NCBI GenBank assembly: GCA_964575605.1
Contig: CAZNRN010000004.1
Location: 62,001 to 126,000, forward strand
Reading direction: 5' to 3'
Length of the DNA stretch: 64,000 bases
From: JAPWJZ01 sp964575605
GTDB taxonomy: Bacteria > Pseudomonadota > Alphaproteobacteria > Micavibrionales > UBA2020
Of the stretch, positions 52,679-61,367 are shown piece by piece (within the stretch, counting starts at the first letter, position 1; each line of letters opens with the position of its first letter). The notes below the pieces were generated by a model, which was not told where the DNA came from, made no database searches, and saw nothing but the letters and a program-made list of their open reading frames with translations. A program made the position numbers and the translations under genes.

Positions 52679-53401
52679 TTAAAAACCCAGTTTCCACCAG
52701 GGTTTTTTAGCGTTGGCGGGCGCAGAGGGGGTGTTTTCGTTGCCTTTGCGCAATTCGATGCGTTTCAGCAGCTTGATTTCGTCGCTATCTTCAGTCGCAG
52801 TTTCCAGCAACGCTGGTGCCGATGCCTTGGAACTGTAGTTTTTCAGGAAGGCATCCCGTCGCGCCTGCGCGGCCTTGATGATATCGCGATGCTCGGGGTT
52901 CTTGCACTCGTCAAGCGGGGTGCTGCCCCATTTGTTTTTTGCCCTGGGGTCTGCACCGCAGACGACCAGAAGATCGATGATTTCGGGCTGGGCGTTGTGC
53001 TGGACAACAAGGTGAAGCGCTGTATTTTTATTGTTGTCACGGCCGTTCGGGTCGGCACCTGCGCGCAGGAATTTTTCGACATCCTTCATGGTGCTGAGGA
53101 AGGCAGCGTATATCAGAGCGTTGTAGCTGCCGTCATTGCGAGTATGTTCTGTGCTTGCGCCTTTCTTGATCAGAAAGTCGATAGTGTCATCTTTGATGGC
53201 ATTATAGGCCGCCATCAGCACGGGCTTGCCTTCGCTGTCACGCCATTTTTCCGGTGCATCTGGCCATTTCTCGATGATTTTTTTGAGGCGCGAAATGTCA
53301 TTGCTGCGTGCCGCGTAAAAGAAATCCCTGCGCTCCTCTTCCGACGGGAATGACGCGCGGAGGTTAAACAGTTCGTCGATGCTGGGGTTATTGTCCGCCA
53401 T
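52679..53401 (-). CDS. Ankyrin repeat protein, paralogue 1
   Basis: This is a 240-residue protein starting MADNNPSIDELFNLRASFPS (start at 53401). About four ankyrin repeats are seen, including KPVLMAAYNAIKDDTIDFLI, NALIYAAFLSTMKDVEKFL, NTALHLVVQHNAQPEIIDLL and STPLDECKNPEHRDIIKAA. A short C-terminal region SDEIKLLKRIELRK is shared with paralogue 2. It lies 2 bases after paralogue 2 on the same strand, so it is probably a recent duplicate. Soluble protein-binding role inferred. Confidence 0.8.
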   Translation of the reverse strand: MADNNPSIDELFNLRASFPSEEERRDFFYAARSNDISRLKKIIEKWPDAPEKWRDSEGKPVLMAAYNAIKDDTIDFLIKKGASTEHTRNDGSYNALIYAAFLSTMKDVEKFLRAGADPNGRDNNKNTALHLVVQHNAQPEIIDLLVVCGADPRAKNKWGSTPLDECKNPEHRDIIKAAQARRDAFLKNYSSKASAPALLETATEDSDEIKLLKRIELRKGNENTPSAPANAKKPWWKLGF

Positions 53402-53403
53402 GG

Positions 53404-54150
53404 TTACAATCCAAGCTTTTTCAGCCACCCGCGTTTTGCAGGGGCGGGCGTTTCGGTTTTAGGGGCGGGGGCCTCGTCGCCGTCCTTGCGCAGGACAATG
53501 CGGTTCAGCAGCTTGATCTCGTCGCTTTCAGGGGCGGGAGGTTCAACAGGGGCGGGCTCGGCTGGGCCGGGAGCCTTGACCTTCTGGCCTTTCAGGAAGG
53601 CTTCACGACGAGCGCGGGCGGATTTGAGGACGTCGCGCATCTCGTCGGTCTTGGCGTCCTGCATGATGGTGGTTTTTTTATAGGAGGCAGTGACGATATC
53701 GGCGTCCGCGCCGCAGAGCACGAGCATATCCGCGACCACAAGGTTGTTTTTGTCGACTGCCATTGACAAGGCGGTGCGGCCGCATTTGTCCTTGCCATCC
53801 ACTTTTGCGCCTGCGCGCAGGAATTTTTCGACATCCTGCGCCTTGCCGATGAAAGCGGCGAGGATGAGGGGCGTCCAGTTGCCGTCGCTTTCGGTCTGTT
53901 CGAGGTCAGCGCCCTTTTTCACCAGGAAATTGACCGTTTCGGCATTGCCGGAGTTATAGAGTGTGATGAGCACAGGTTTCTTGTCGTCATACCATTTCGT
54001 CGGCGCATCGGGCCATCTATCGATTATTTTTTCGAGCGTGCGTATGTCGTTCCTGCGCGCGGCCTCGAAGAAAGCTTTCTTCTCCGTCTCGTCCGGGAAG
54101 GACGCACGGAGGTTGAAAAGGTCATCGAGGTTTTGGCCGGCATCAGGCAT
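53404..54150 (-). CDS. Ankyrin repeat protein, paralogue 2
   Basis: This is a 248-residue protein starting MPDAGQNLDDLFNLRASFPD. Ankyrin repeats include KPVLITLYNSGNAETVNFL, TPLILAAFIGKAQDVEKFL and RTALSMAVDKNNLVVADML. The C-terminal Pro/Ala linker and SDEIKLLNRIVLRK match paralogue 1. It is the first gene of the probable ankyrin-ankyrin-flavoprotein operon. Confidence 0.8.
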   Translation of the reverse strand: MPDAGQNLDDLFNLRASFPDETEKKAFFEAARRNDIRTLEKIIDRWPDAPTKWYDDKKPVLITLYNSGNAETVNFLVKKGADLEQTESDGNWTPLILAAFIGKAQDVEKFLRAGAKVDGKDKCGRTALSMAVDKNNLVVADMLVLCGADADIVTASYKKTTIMQDAKTDEMRDVLKSARARREAFLKGQKVKAPGPAEPAPVEPPAPESDEIKLLNRIVLRKDGDEAPAPKTETPAPAKRGWLKKLGL

Positions 54151-54234
54151 GCGGGTGTGCTTCCTTCATAGTGGAAGCACAGGATAATATCCCGCTGTTA
54201 TTATGTCAATAAAAAACAGAAGCCATTGATAAGA

Positions 54235-54579
54235 TTACTTCTTCTGCCACGCGCCCGAAGCATTCTGGATATATTCGCCGGGCGCCGCTTTCTTGATAAG
54301 CGTCTGGCCCGCGACAGCCTGCGCCTGTTCAAGCGTAGTGCCGTTTTTCTCGGCCGTTGCCTTGTAAAGCGCAAGGCGGCCTTCGTTGGTCTTGTCGACA
54401 AGTGCGGTGAGTTCGACCGATGAATTGGGGGCGACGATGCCGAGTAGGCCGTCGGCCTGCTCGCCGACGAGCCCGTCCTGCTTTGCGGCCGAGACGGTGA
54501 GGGCGGCAAAGGCAATGGAAGCCGTCATGAACAGCATGAACCCGACGAGGACGAGTTTCGTAATGATTTTTATCAGCAT
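54235..54579 (-). CDS. ydbL: YdbL-like (DUF1318) periplasmic protein
   Basis: This is a 114-residue exported protein. A signal peptide (cleavage after SIAFA at about residue 25) precedes TVSAAKQDGLVGEQADGLLG and a C-terminal GEYIQNASGAWQKK, the DUF1318 pattern. In E. coli YdbL is encoded with YdbH and YnbE and modulates that intermembrane lipid-transport system. The same three-gene order on the minus strand here supports the assignment. Confidence 0.88.
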   Translation of the reverse strand: MLIKIITKLVLVGFMLFMTASIAFAALTVSAAKQDGLVGEQADGLLGIVAPNSSVELTALVDKTNEGRLALYKATAEKNGTTLEQAQAVAGQTLIKKAAPGEYIQNASGAWQKK

Positions 54580-54600
54580 GTTTTTACCCTCTCAAAAAAA

Positions 54601-54801
54601 TTAGTTGCCGAAGAGTTCCGGATTGTCCGCCATGGCGGCTTCGAGGTCTTTTTCGACCTTCACGCGCACTTCCTGCTCGATCTTGATGTTCATGTTGATC
54701 TCGATCGGCTTGTCGGGCGCCTCGACCTTGACGGTCGGGGTGCAGGCGGAAAGGGTGCCTGCCAGCGACGCCATAGCGACCAAAAACTTAAAGTTTTGCA
54801 T
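54601..54801 (-). CDS. ynbE: YnbE-like lipoprotein
   Basis: This is a 66-residue lipoprotein with lipobox LSAC near residue 19 and a mature segment with PIEINMNIKIEQEV, the YnbE family pattern. In E. coli YnbE is an outer-membrane lipoprotein that partners the inner-membrane protein YdbH to form a lipid bridge. Its start overlaps the ydbH coding end by 14 bases on the same strand, so it is likely translationally coupled. Confidence 0.85.
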   Translation of the reverse strand: MQNFKFLVAMASLAGTLSACTPTVKVEAPDKPIEINMNIKIEQEVRVKVEKDLEAAMADNPELFGN

Positions 54802-57241
54802 TCTTGTTCTCCCACGCCTCTAGCTGATCCCTGATGGCGTCAGGAATATGGCTGCCACCGGGATTGTATCTTAACACATTTTCCAGAGGACCTTCCACAT
54901 TTAAATTCAGATTCACGGGCTTTCCGTTATAAAAAAGCGGGTTCTTGCCTTTGATGTTCAGCGTAATCTTCTGTGCCCCGCCAAGCTGGCCGTTCATCGT
55001 CATGCCGAGGCTGTCGTAGTTGAACGAGGTGAGGGCGGTCTTGAGGTCCAGCAACTGCTGCTGTTTCGGGTTTTTAAGGAATTCCGGCAGCTCTTTCGGA
55101 TTATAGCTGATGGTGCCGGGCCCGGTCGTCTGCAGTACACCGTTATAAACAGTAAAGACGCCACCGCGTATCTGCAGCGGCAATGTGCCGTCGACGGTGC
55201 CCGTGGCGTTCAGCCCCTCCATGGGCGCGATTTTAAAAAGCTCGGGCAGAGACAGCCCCTTGGCTGTCAGCGTTACATCCGCCGCCATATCGGCCAGCGT
55301 CATGGCAAAAGGTTCGGAGGTTATTTTTCCGCCCGCCAGTTCCCATTCCGCAGAATGCAAGGTAAAGACGCCTTTCTTGTCGAGGCTCACCACTGCATCG
55401 CCGTTCGTCAGCGGCAGGCCGACGTTGAGCGAGCCGACGGCAACTTTCTGCTTCGTTACCACCAGCGGCGACAGGCTGTCGAAATCCATCACGGTGTTGA
55501 TGTTATTCAGCACGTTACCGCGGACATTCGCGGTGAAGTCTTTCATATATATCTGCCCGCGCGAACCGGTCACCCAGCCCGTCTTGCCCTTGCCCCAGGC
55601 GAAATCGCCGGATACGCCCAGCGTGCCATAGCCTTCTTGTATGTAGAATTGCGAGATGGGCGAAATCGCGGCGAGCGGCGATACCGCCTGCACAAGGTTC
55701 ATCGGCGGCAGTTTTACCAGCAGGTCGCCCTTGTTCGCCGTCGCGTCATGCTTGCCACTGATCTTGCCGTACAACTTCCCATTCTTCTCGGTAATCTCGC
55801 CGCTGATGTTCGTGACGCCTGCGCCGGCCGGTTTCAGGTTAAGAGCAAGCTTGACAGGTATAAATGCCTGCATCTTGCCCAGCGCCATATTGGCCAGTTC
55901 GCCAACCACCAGCTTGCCGTCAACAGTGGGCGCACCCGACATGTCGATAGTCGCATCGGTGGAAATCTTGCCCGCCACGATTTTCAGTCCCGTGAAGCTG
56001 GCGTTGTTGAAACCGATGCGTAGCGTCTTGGCCTTATTGTCCCATTTCAGGCCGGGGGGCGCCTTGGCATTCGCTGGGATGCTGAGCAGGATGGGCGTCG
56101 CATCGATGCCCTTGAACACGCCGCTGAAGTTCACCGCGCCATCGGCCACTTCGGCAAAGAACACCTGTGCCTGCGGGTCGAGCGCCAGGCGCGCAGTCGC
56201 CAGCACGTCGGCGTCCTTCAACAGGTTCGGCATGGACAGCTTGTCCATTTCAAGGCCCATGCTGCCCGACAGGCTTTTCCACTGCGACATATCCGTCAGC
56301 GCGCCGCGGCCGCGTTCGCCCGTCAGCGTCAGCATGAAGTTGCCTTGACCTTTCAGTCCTGCCATTTCCAGCGTTTCAAGTTTCTTGAGCGTCGTGGTTG
56401 CATTCAGCGTAATCGCGTCGGTATTCTCGTCTTTCTGTGCGGCGCTGAATTCGACACCGAATTCGCCGGAATCCCCTTGCACCTGTCCCTGCAGACTAAC
56501 GGTCGTTTTTGCGCCCGTACTGGCGATCAGTTTCACGCCCTGCAACGGCAGCCCATACAGGCGCATCGAGCCAAGATCTAACTGGGCAGAGAGGGCGGGC
56601 AGGGGTTTGTCGGGGTCGATGTCGGCGGAAACGAAACCGGTAACGCGTTTCATCTCGACATCCGGGTGCATCAGCTTGCCGTCGTTGATTTCAAAATGCA
56701 CTTTCACCAGCCGTGGCAGCTTGGTCATATTGACTGTCAGCTTGCCTGTCAGCTCGGCGAAATCGTTGGGAGCGGCCTTGATGTCGAAACTGCCCTGATA
56801 TTCGGTGCCCTTGTCGACGATACTGCCCTTGAAGTCGAGCGGCAGTTCGCCAAGCGGCGTTGCGACGTTCAATCGGCCATGGGTAATTTCGGTATTTTTT
56901 GAATGCAGGTGCAGCGCGCCTGTAGAGCTACCGCCCGCCATATCCATTGGCCAGTTCAGCGTCGGGCCATGGATTTCCACCTTGGTCATGTTGCCTGACA
57001 TGAAGTCGCCGGCCGTTGCAAAAAGGTTGATCTGGCCGATCGTGTTCTTGTCGTCCAGGTGGATATTTTTCAGAGTAGTGCCCTGTAGCGTGAACTCCGC
57101 GCTTTCGATTTTAGAGCCCCCGAAGCCTGCGCTTTTCAGGCCGTATTCGAAAACAGGTTTAGAAAAGTAGAATACGCCAATGAAAATAATAACAATTATT
57201 GCCACAATTGCGGCGGTCGAAATGACTAGCTTTTTCTTCAT
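54788..57241 (-). CDS. ydbH: YdbH-like AsmA-type intermembrane lipid-transport protein
   Basis: This is an 817-residue envelope protein with an N-terminal membrane anchor (ISTAAIVAIIVIIFIGVFYF) and a long periplasmic part made of repeating beta-strand segments, as in AsmA-like proteins that bridge the two membranes. The C-terminal block LDLKTALTSFNYDSLGMTMN and FNGKP-like NPLFYNGKPVNLNLNVEGPL match the YdbH (dicarboxylate-transport/DUF748-like) end domain. The E. coli protein is 879 residues. Order ydbH-ynbE-ydbL is the classical operon. Confidence 0.88.
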   Translation of the reverse strand: MKKKLVISTAAIVAIIVIIFIGVFYFSKPVFEYGLKSAGFGGSKIESAEFTLQGTTLKNIHLDDKNTIGQINLFATAGDFMSGNMTKVEIHGPTLNWPMDMAGGSSTGALHLHSKNTEITHGRLNVATPLGELPLDFKGSIVDKGTEYQGSFDIKAAPNDFAELTGKLTVNMTKLPRLVKVHFEINDGKLMHPDVEMKRVTGFVSADIDPDKPLPALSAQLDLGSMRLYGLPLQGVKLIASTGAKTTVSLQGQVQGDSGEFGVEFSAAQKDENTDAITLNATTTLKKLETLEMAGLKGQGNFMLTLTGERGRGALTDMSQWKSLSGSMGLEMDKLSMPNLLKDADVLATARLALDPQAQVFFAEVADGAVNFSGVFKGIDATPILLSIPANAKAPPGLKWDNKAKTLRIGFNNASFTGLKIVAGKISTDATIDMSGAPTVDGKLVVGELANMALGKMQAFIPVKLALNLKPAGAGVTNISGEITEKNGKLYGKISGKHDATANKGDLLVKLPPMNLVQAVSPLAAISPISQFYIQEGYGTLGVSGDFAWGKGKTGWVTGSRGQIYMKDFTANVRGNVLNNINTVMDFDSLSPLVVTKQKVAVGSLNVGLPLTNGDAVVSLDKKGVFTLHSAEWELAGGKITSEPFAMTLADMAADVTLTAKGLSLPELFKIAPMEGLNATGTVDGTLPLQIRGGVFTVYNGVLQTTGPGTISYNPKELPEFLKNPKQQQLLDLKTALTSFNYDSLGMTMNGQLGGAQKITLNIKGKNPLFYNGKPVNLNLNVEGPLENVLRYNPGGSHIPDAIRDQLEAWENKNAKL

Positions 57242-57305
57242 TGCCTGTATCTTTCCAGTCTTTGGTAGGTCTTGCGTCGCGGTTCAATCAAATTGCTGTT
57301 TTCTA

Positions 57306-57336
57306 TTGTTTTTCCGAACCCGATGCGCAATATAAT
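57306..57336 (+). promoter_or_regulatory. Putative promoter of yajC-secD-secF
   Basis: A perfect -10 TATAAT (57331-57336) lies 19 bases after a TTGTTT -35-like hexamer (57306-57311). The spacing is long, so the -35 assignment is uncertain. It sits 42 bases before the yajC start. Confidence 0.4.
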
Positions 57337-57378
57337 CCGGCAAACAAACAATGATTATTGAGTACCGAGGAGTCAAGC

Positions 57379-57777
57379 ATGTTCATCACCCCCGCATGGG
57401 CGCAGGAAGCGACCAAGGATTTGTCGGAAGGGATTACCGAGGCGCCCAGCTTTACCAACTTCATGGGCCCCATAGCGCCGCTGATCCTCATCTTCTTCAT
57501 TTTTTACGTAATGGTCATCCGTCCCCAGAACAAGCGGATGAACGAACACAAGCGCATGATCGACAACCTGGAAAAGGGCGACCGCGTTGTCACCGGCGGC
57601 GGCCTTATCGCCTCCGTCCGCAAGGTCATGGGCGATGACGAGATCGAGCTCGAACTGGCTCCTGGCGTCATCGTCACCGCGCTGCGTTCCACCTTGATGC
57701 TGGTGCGCGACAGCGCCGCGCTGAAACGTGCCGAACATGAAAAATCCGCCGCCAACAAAGACAAAGAAGCGAAGTAA
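57379..57777 (+). CDS. yajC: Preprotein translocase subunit YajC
   Basis: This is a 132-residue accessory subunit of the SecDF-YajC complex in the inner membrane. One transmembrane helix (MGPIAPLILIFFIFYVMVI) is followed by RPQNKRMNEHKRMIDNLEKG and GVIVTALRSTL, all family motifs. The ATG at 57379, following a GAGGAG site, is preferred over a TTG at 57358. The N-terminus (TPAWAQEATKD) is longer than in E. coli. secD starts 6 bases after the stop. Confidence 0.94.
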   Translation: MFITPAWAQEATKDLSEGITEAPSFTNFMGPIAPLILIFFIFYVMVIRPQNKRMNEHKRMIDNLEKGDRVVTGGGLIASVRKVMGDDEIELELAPGVIVTALRSTLMLVRDSAALKRAEHEKSAANKDKEAK

Positions 57778-57783
57778 CATTGC

Positions 57784-59346
57784 ATGCTGCACCTTGAACG
57801 CTGGAAGATTTTCCTCATCATTTTCGTCTCGCTGATGGGCGCCGCCTATGCCGTGCCGAACCTGCTGCCGCAGGAGAAAAAGGAATGGCTGCAGGCGAAC
57901 GTTTCACCGTGGCTGCCGTCCAAGACCATTAACCTCGGCCTCGACCTGCGCGGTGGCTCGCACCTGCTGCTCGAAGCAGACATGAAGACGGTGATGACGG
58001 ACCGTTTCACCAGCATGGCGCAGGACCTGCGCAAGGAATTCCGTGAAAAGGAAATCCGCTACGAAAACCTCGAGCCCGCCGAAGGCGGCGTAACTGTGCG
58101 CCTTATCAACCCCGAAAAAGACAGTGAAGAAGCGCAGCGTGTCGCGCGCAAGGTTGAGAAGCGCGCCACGGTGACGCTGGCCAATGGTGTGCTCTCGGTC
58201 GTCATGGATGAATCCGCGGTTGCCGAGTTACAAAAACAGATTATCGACCAGTCCATCGAAATTGTCCGCCGTCGCGTGGACGAGTCCGGCACGAAAGAGC
58301 CGATTATCGCGCGTCAGGGTGCAAACCGCATCGTGCTGCAGATGCCGGGCCTCGACGACCCCACCGAAGTGAAGGAAAAGCTTAACAAGACGGCCGTCCT
58401 GTCCTTCCACCTGCTGGATGAAGCGGCAGATCCCACATCCATCACCACGAACCTTGGCTCCATGCGCCTGCCCATCAAGGGCGGCGGTAGCCTTGTGATC
58501 AAGAAAGAAGCCCTGATCAAGGGCGATATGCTGACCAACGCGCAACCGCAGCTCGACCAGATGAACCAGGTTGCCGTGTCCTTCACGCTCACGTCTCTGG
58601 GCTCGCAGCGTTTCTGCGAAATTTCCCGCGCCAATATCGGCCGCAAGTTTGCGATTGTGCTCGACAAGGAAGTCATCAGCTATCCTTACTTCCGCGAGCC
58701 CATTTGCGGCGGTTCCGGCCAGATTTCGGGCGATTACACGATGAAGGAAGCGACCGATTTTGCGCTGCTGCTGCGCGCGGGCGCTCTCCCTACCAGCCTT
58801 ACCGTTGTGGAGGAACGCAACGTCGGCCCCTCGCTGGGTTCCGACTCTGTGCAGGGCGGCAAGATGGCGGCCATCGTGGCGCTGGCGGCTGTGATGCTGC
58901 TGATGTTCGCGTCTTATGGCCTGTTTGGCCTGTTCGCCGATATCGCGTTGTTGTTCAACCTTGCTTTTATCTTCGCGCTACTCTCCACCTTGCAGGCTAC
59001 ACTGACGCTGCCGGGTATCGCGGGTATCATCCTGACCATCGGTATCGCGGTCGACGCCAACGTCCTTATATATGAGCGCATCCGCGAGGAAATCCGGCAT
59101 GGCCGTACCGTGATGTCGGCCATCGATACGGGTTTCCAGCAGGCGTTGCGGACCATTATCGACTCCAACCTGACCACGCTGATCGTTGCCTTCATCCTGT
59201 TCTCCTTCGGCTCCGGCCCCGTGAAGGGCTTTGCCGTGGCGATGAGCATCGGTATCGTCACCTCGCTCTATTCGTCGATCATGCTGACGCGTCTGATCAT
59301 CATCCTGTGGCTGAAAAAGGCCCAACCCAAAACGCTCGTGCTTTAA
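57784..59346 (+). CDS. secD: Protein translocase subunit SecD
   Basis: This is a 520-residue inner-membrane subunit that uses proton motive force to pull exported proteins into the periplasm. It has an N-terminal helix, GLDLRGGSHLLLE, the periplasmic P1 region, and the C-terminal RND-like membrane domain with GIAGIILTIGIAVDANVLIYERI, carrying the conserved Asp of the proton path. Normal length. secF follows after 19 bases. Confidence 0.97.
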   Translation: MLHLERWKIFLIIFVSLMGAAYAVPNLLPQEKKEWLQANVSPWLPSKTINLGLDLRGGSHLLLEADMKTVMTDRFTSMAQDLRKEFREKEIRYENLEPAEGGVTVRLINPEKDSEEAQRVARKVEKRATVTLANGVLSVVMDESAVAELQKQIIDQSIEIVRRRVDESGTKEPIIARQGANRIVLQMPGLDDPTEVKEKLNKTAVLSFHLLDEAADPTSITTNLGSMRLPIKGGGSLVIKKEALIKGDMLTNAQPQLDQMNQVAVSFTLTSLGSQRFCEISRANIGRKFAIVLDKEVISYPYFREPICGGSGQISGDYTMKEATDFALLLRAGALPTSLTVVEERNVGPSLGSDSVQGGKMAAIVALAAVMLLMFASYGLFGLFADIALLFNLAFIFALLSTLQATLTLPGIAGIILTIGIAVDANVLIYERIREEIRHGRTVMSAIDTGFQQALRTIIDSNLTTLIVAFILFSFGSGPVKGFAVAMSIGIVTSLYSSIMLTRLIIILWLKKAQPKTLVL

Positions 59347-59365
59347 GAAGAGGGGCTTTACGACC

Positions 59366-60316
59366 ATGGCTTTCCGTTTCCGCATGTTCAAGGACAAGAC
59401 CCATTTCGATTTCATGGGCGTCCATAAATTCACCTTCGCGCTCTCAGGCCTGATGACCGTGGCGATGTTCTTCCTGCTCTTCACAAAGGGCCTGAACCTC
59501 GGCATCGATTTCACGGGCGGCTTGATGATGGAGGTGAAGGTGCCTGCTGGCATCACGATCGAAGATGTGCGCAAGGAATTGCACGGCTTCAGCCACGGCC
59601 ACCCGACCATCCAGGACTTCGGCAAGGAAGCGATGCTGATCAAAATTCCCGGCCGCGAAGCCGATAGCGGCATTCAAAAAGCGATGGCCGCCGAAGTGCA
59701 GGAAAAACTCGGCAAGGAAGTCGAATTCCGCCGCGTCGAATACGTCGGCCCGCAGGTGGGCGGCGAGCTGATCCGCGCAGGCCTCTGGGCTTTCTTCTGG
59801 TCGATGATCGCCATCCTTGGCTACATCTGGCTGCGCTTTGAATGGCAGTTCGGCGTTGTCGCCGTCCTCGCGCTCGCGCACGATATGTTCTCGACCTTGC
59901 TGTTCTTCCTCATCACGCAGATCGAATTCGACTTGTCGACCGTCGCGGCCGCGCTGCTGGTTGCCGGTTACTCCATCAACGAAACCGTCGTCGTCTTCGA
60001 CCGTATCCGTGAAATGATGCGCAAGTACCGCAAGATGCCCATGCCGGAACTGGTCAACCTGTCCATCAATGACGTGCTGACCCGTACCATGATGACCTCC
60101 ATGGCGACCTTTATGGCCATGCTCTCGCTGTCCGTCTTCGGGCCGGAGGGTATCCGCGGTTTCACTTACGCAATGCTGGTGGGTATCCTGTTCGGGCCCT
60201 ATTCGTCGATGTTCTTCTCGGCACCGCTCCTGACCTACCTGAAACTGCGCCGCAATCCGGCCAGCGAAAAGGAAGAGACCGACAAGAAGGGCAAGCCGCT
60301 CGCGGCGACCCTCTAA
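59366..60316 (+). CDS. secF: Protein translocase subunit SecF
   Basis: This is a 316-residue partner of SecD. FTGGLMMEVKV in the periplasmic loop, VGGELIRAG before the second helix, and VAGYSINETVVVFDRIRE in the membrane domain are diagnostic. The start at 59366 is preceded by an AGAAGAGG ribosome-binding site. It is followed after 6 bases by the DUF498 gene, the arrangement long noted in alphaproteobacteria. Confidence 0.97.
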   Translation: MAFRFRMFKDKTHFDFMGVHKFTFALSGLMTVAMFFLLFTKGLNLGIDFTGGLMMEVKVPAGITIEDVRKELHGFSHGHPTIQDFGKEAMLIKIPGREADSGIQKAMAAEVQEKLGKEVEFRRVEYVGPQVGGELIRAGLWAFFWSMIAILGYIWLRFEWQFGVVAVLALAHDMFSTLLFFLITQIEFDLSTVAAALLVAGYSINETVVVFDRIREMMRKYRKMPMPELVNLSINDVLTRTMMTSMATFMAMLSLSVFGPEGIRGFTYAMLVGILFGPYSSMFFSAPLLTYLKLRRNPASEKEETDKKGKPLAATL

Positions 60317-60322
60317 TCAGGG

Positions 60323-60694
60323 ATGGCCGACCTTACGCCCCGTGTCGCTGTTGGTGCGCCCGTTATCCAGTCCTATTCGGCCGAGGGGTTTATTGTCGGC
60401 GGCAAGCAATATAATTGCGCGGTGCTGATCGCTGGCAGCGACGTCGTTCCGCTGCAGCTGGAGGGCCTCTCCGCGCTTACAGAAGCGCATCTGGAAGCCC
60501 TCTCCGCGCACGAAGTAACTTACCTGATACTCGGCACCGGCACGCACTCAGCGCTGCCTCCGCGCGCCGTCTCCGCCGCGCTTAAAGCGCGCAATATCGT
60601 CATCGAACCCATGGGAACGGCCGCCGCCTGCCGCACCTATAACGTCCTGCTGGCCGAAGGGCGACAGATCGCAGCACTGTTGCTGCCTGTCTAA
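60323..60694 (+). CDS. DUF498/Mth938-like protein, NDUFAF3-like
   Basis: This is a 123-residue single-domain protein with the Mth938 fold pattern: VIQSYSAEGFIVGGKQYN, LIAGSDVVPLQ, LILGTGTHSALPPRAVSA and GIVIEPM-like NIVIEPMGTAAACRTYNVL. The mitochondrial homologue NDUFAF3 is a complex I assembly factor, and alphaproteobacterial homologues are commonly encoded after secDF, as here. Its biochemical role in bacteria is unknown. Confidence 0.92.
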   Translation: MADLTPRVAVGAPVIQSYSAEGFIVGGKQYNCAVLIAGSDVVPLQLEGLSALTEAHLEALSAHEVTYLILGTGTHSALPPRAVSAALKARNIVIEPMGTAAACRTYNVLLAEGRQIAALLLPV

Positions 60695-60752
60695 CACTTT
60701 GTAATAACGTGAATAAATAAGGCGTTTACCATTCTCTGCTATGATTTCTATC

Positions 60753-61298
60753 ATGGTAAAAGAAGCATTCCTCGCCGCCGCCGCGGCCGTCACGATCGCA
60801 GGCAGCGCCGCGCCAAACACCGCTCAGGCGCAGCAGCAAGACCCGGTCACTGTCGAGCAGACGGTTGACCCTAAAAAACCCGCGCCCGAAAAAGGCCAAT
60901 TATCTGCGGTATTTAGCGTCGCGTCGCACCATTTTGGCTGGCGGCAGTTCTACGATAACGGCGAAAAGAGGACTTTCAACGAAATCAACCCCGGTGTCGG
61001 ACTCGAATACCGGATTAACGATACTTTCCATGTGGAAGCAGGGGCTTACAAGAACAGCCTTTACCGCACATCGGTATATGCATCTGTCGCGGCTGAAACG
61101 AAGGGGAGCAGGTTTTTGGGCGCGGGGCTGCAGGCCGGTGTGCTGACCGGATACGACATGAAGCTACCTGTCGCAGCCATTCCGTACTTAAGGTTCGGCA
61201 GCAGGGATGACAAGGTGAACGTCAAATTGAACATTATCCCGCCCATCCCCAAAATCACGCCCGCCACCATCGGGGCGCAGGTCAGGGTCAAGTTTTAG
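60753..61298 (+). CDS. Secreted/outer-membrane beta-barrel-like protein
   Basis: This is a 181-residue protein starting MVKEAFLAAAAAVTIAGSAA, with a signal peptide cleaved near AQAQQQ. The mature part alternates short strands (GVGLEYRINDTFHVEAGAY, LGAGLQAGVLTGYDM) and ends in a phenylalanine (VRVKF), typical of outer-membrane barrels. Homology is only by character. A bidirectional terminator follows. Confidence 0.65.
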   Translation: MVKEAFLAAAAAVTIAGSAAPNTAQAQQQDPVTVEQTVDPKKPAPEKGQLSAVFSVASHHFGWRQFYDNGEKRTFNEINPGVGLEYRINDTFHVEAGAYKNSLYRTSVYASVAAETKGSRFLGAGLQAGVLTGYDMKLPVAAIPYLRFGSRDDKVNVKLNIIPPIPKITPATIGAQVRVKF

Positions 61299-61315
61299 CG
61301 AAGCAAAGGGACACG

Positions 61316-61350
61316 AAAAAGGCCGCCAGCGGATACTGGCGGCCTTTTTT
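61316..61350. terminator. Bidirectional Rho-independent terminator
   Basis: Stem GGCCGCCAG (61321-61329) and CTGGCGGCC (61336-61344) with a six-base loop is flanked by five As and six Ts, so it terminates both the plus-strand envelope gene (ends 61298) and the minus-strand sodB (ends 61368). Confidence 0.9.
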
Positions 61351-61367
61351 AATCGTATCCAGCAACC

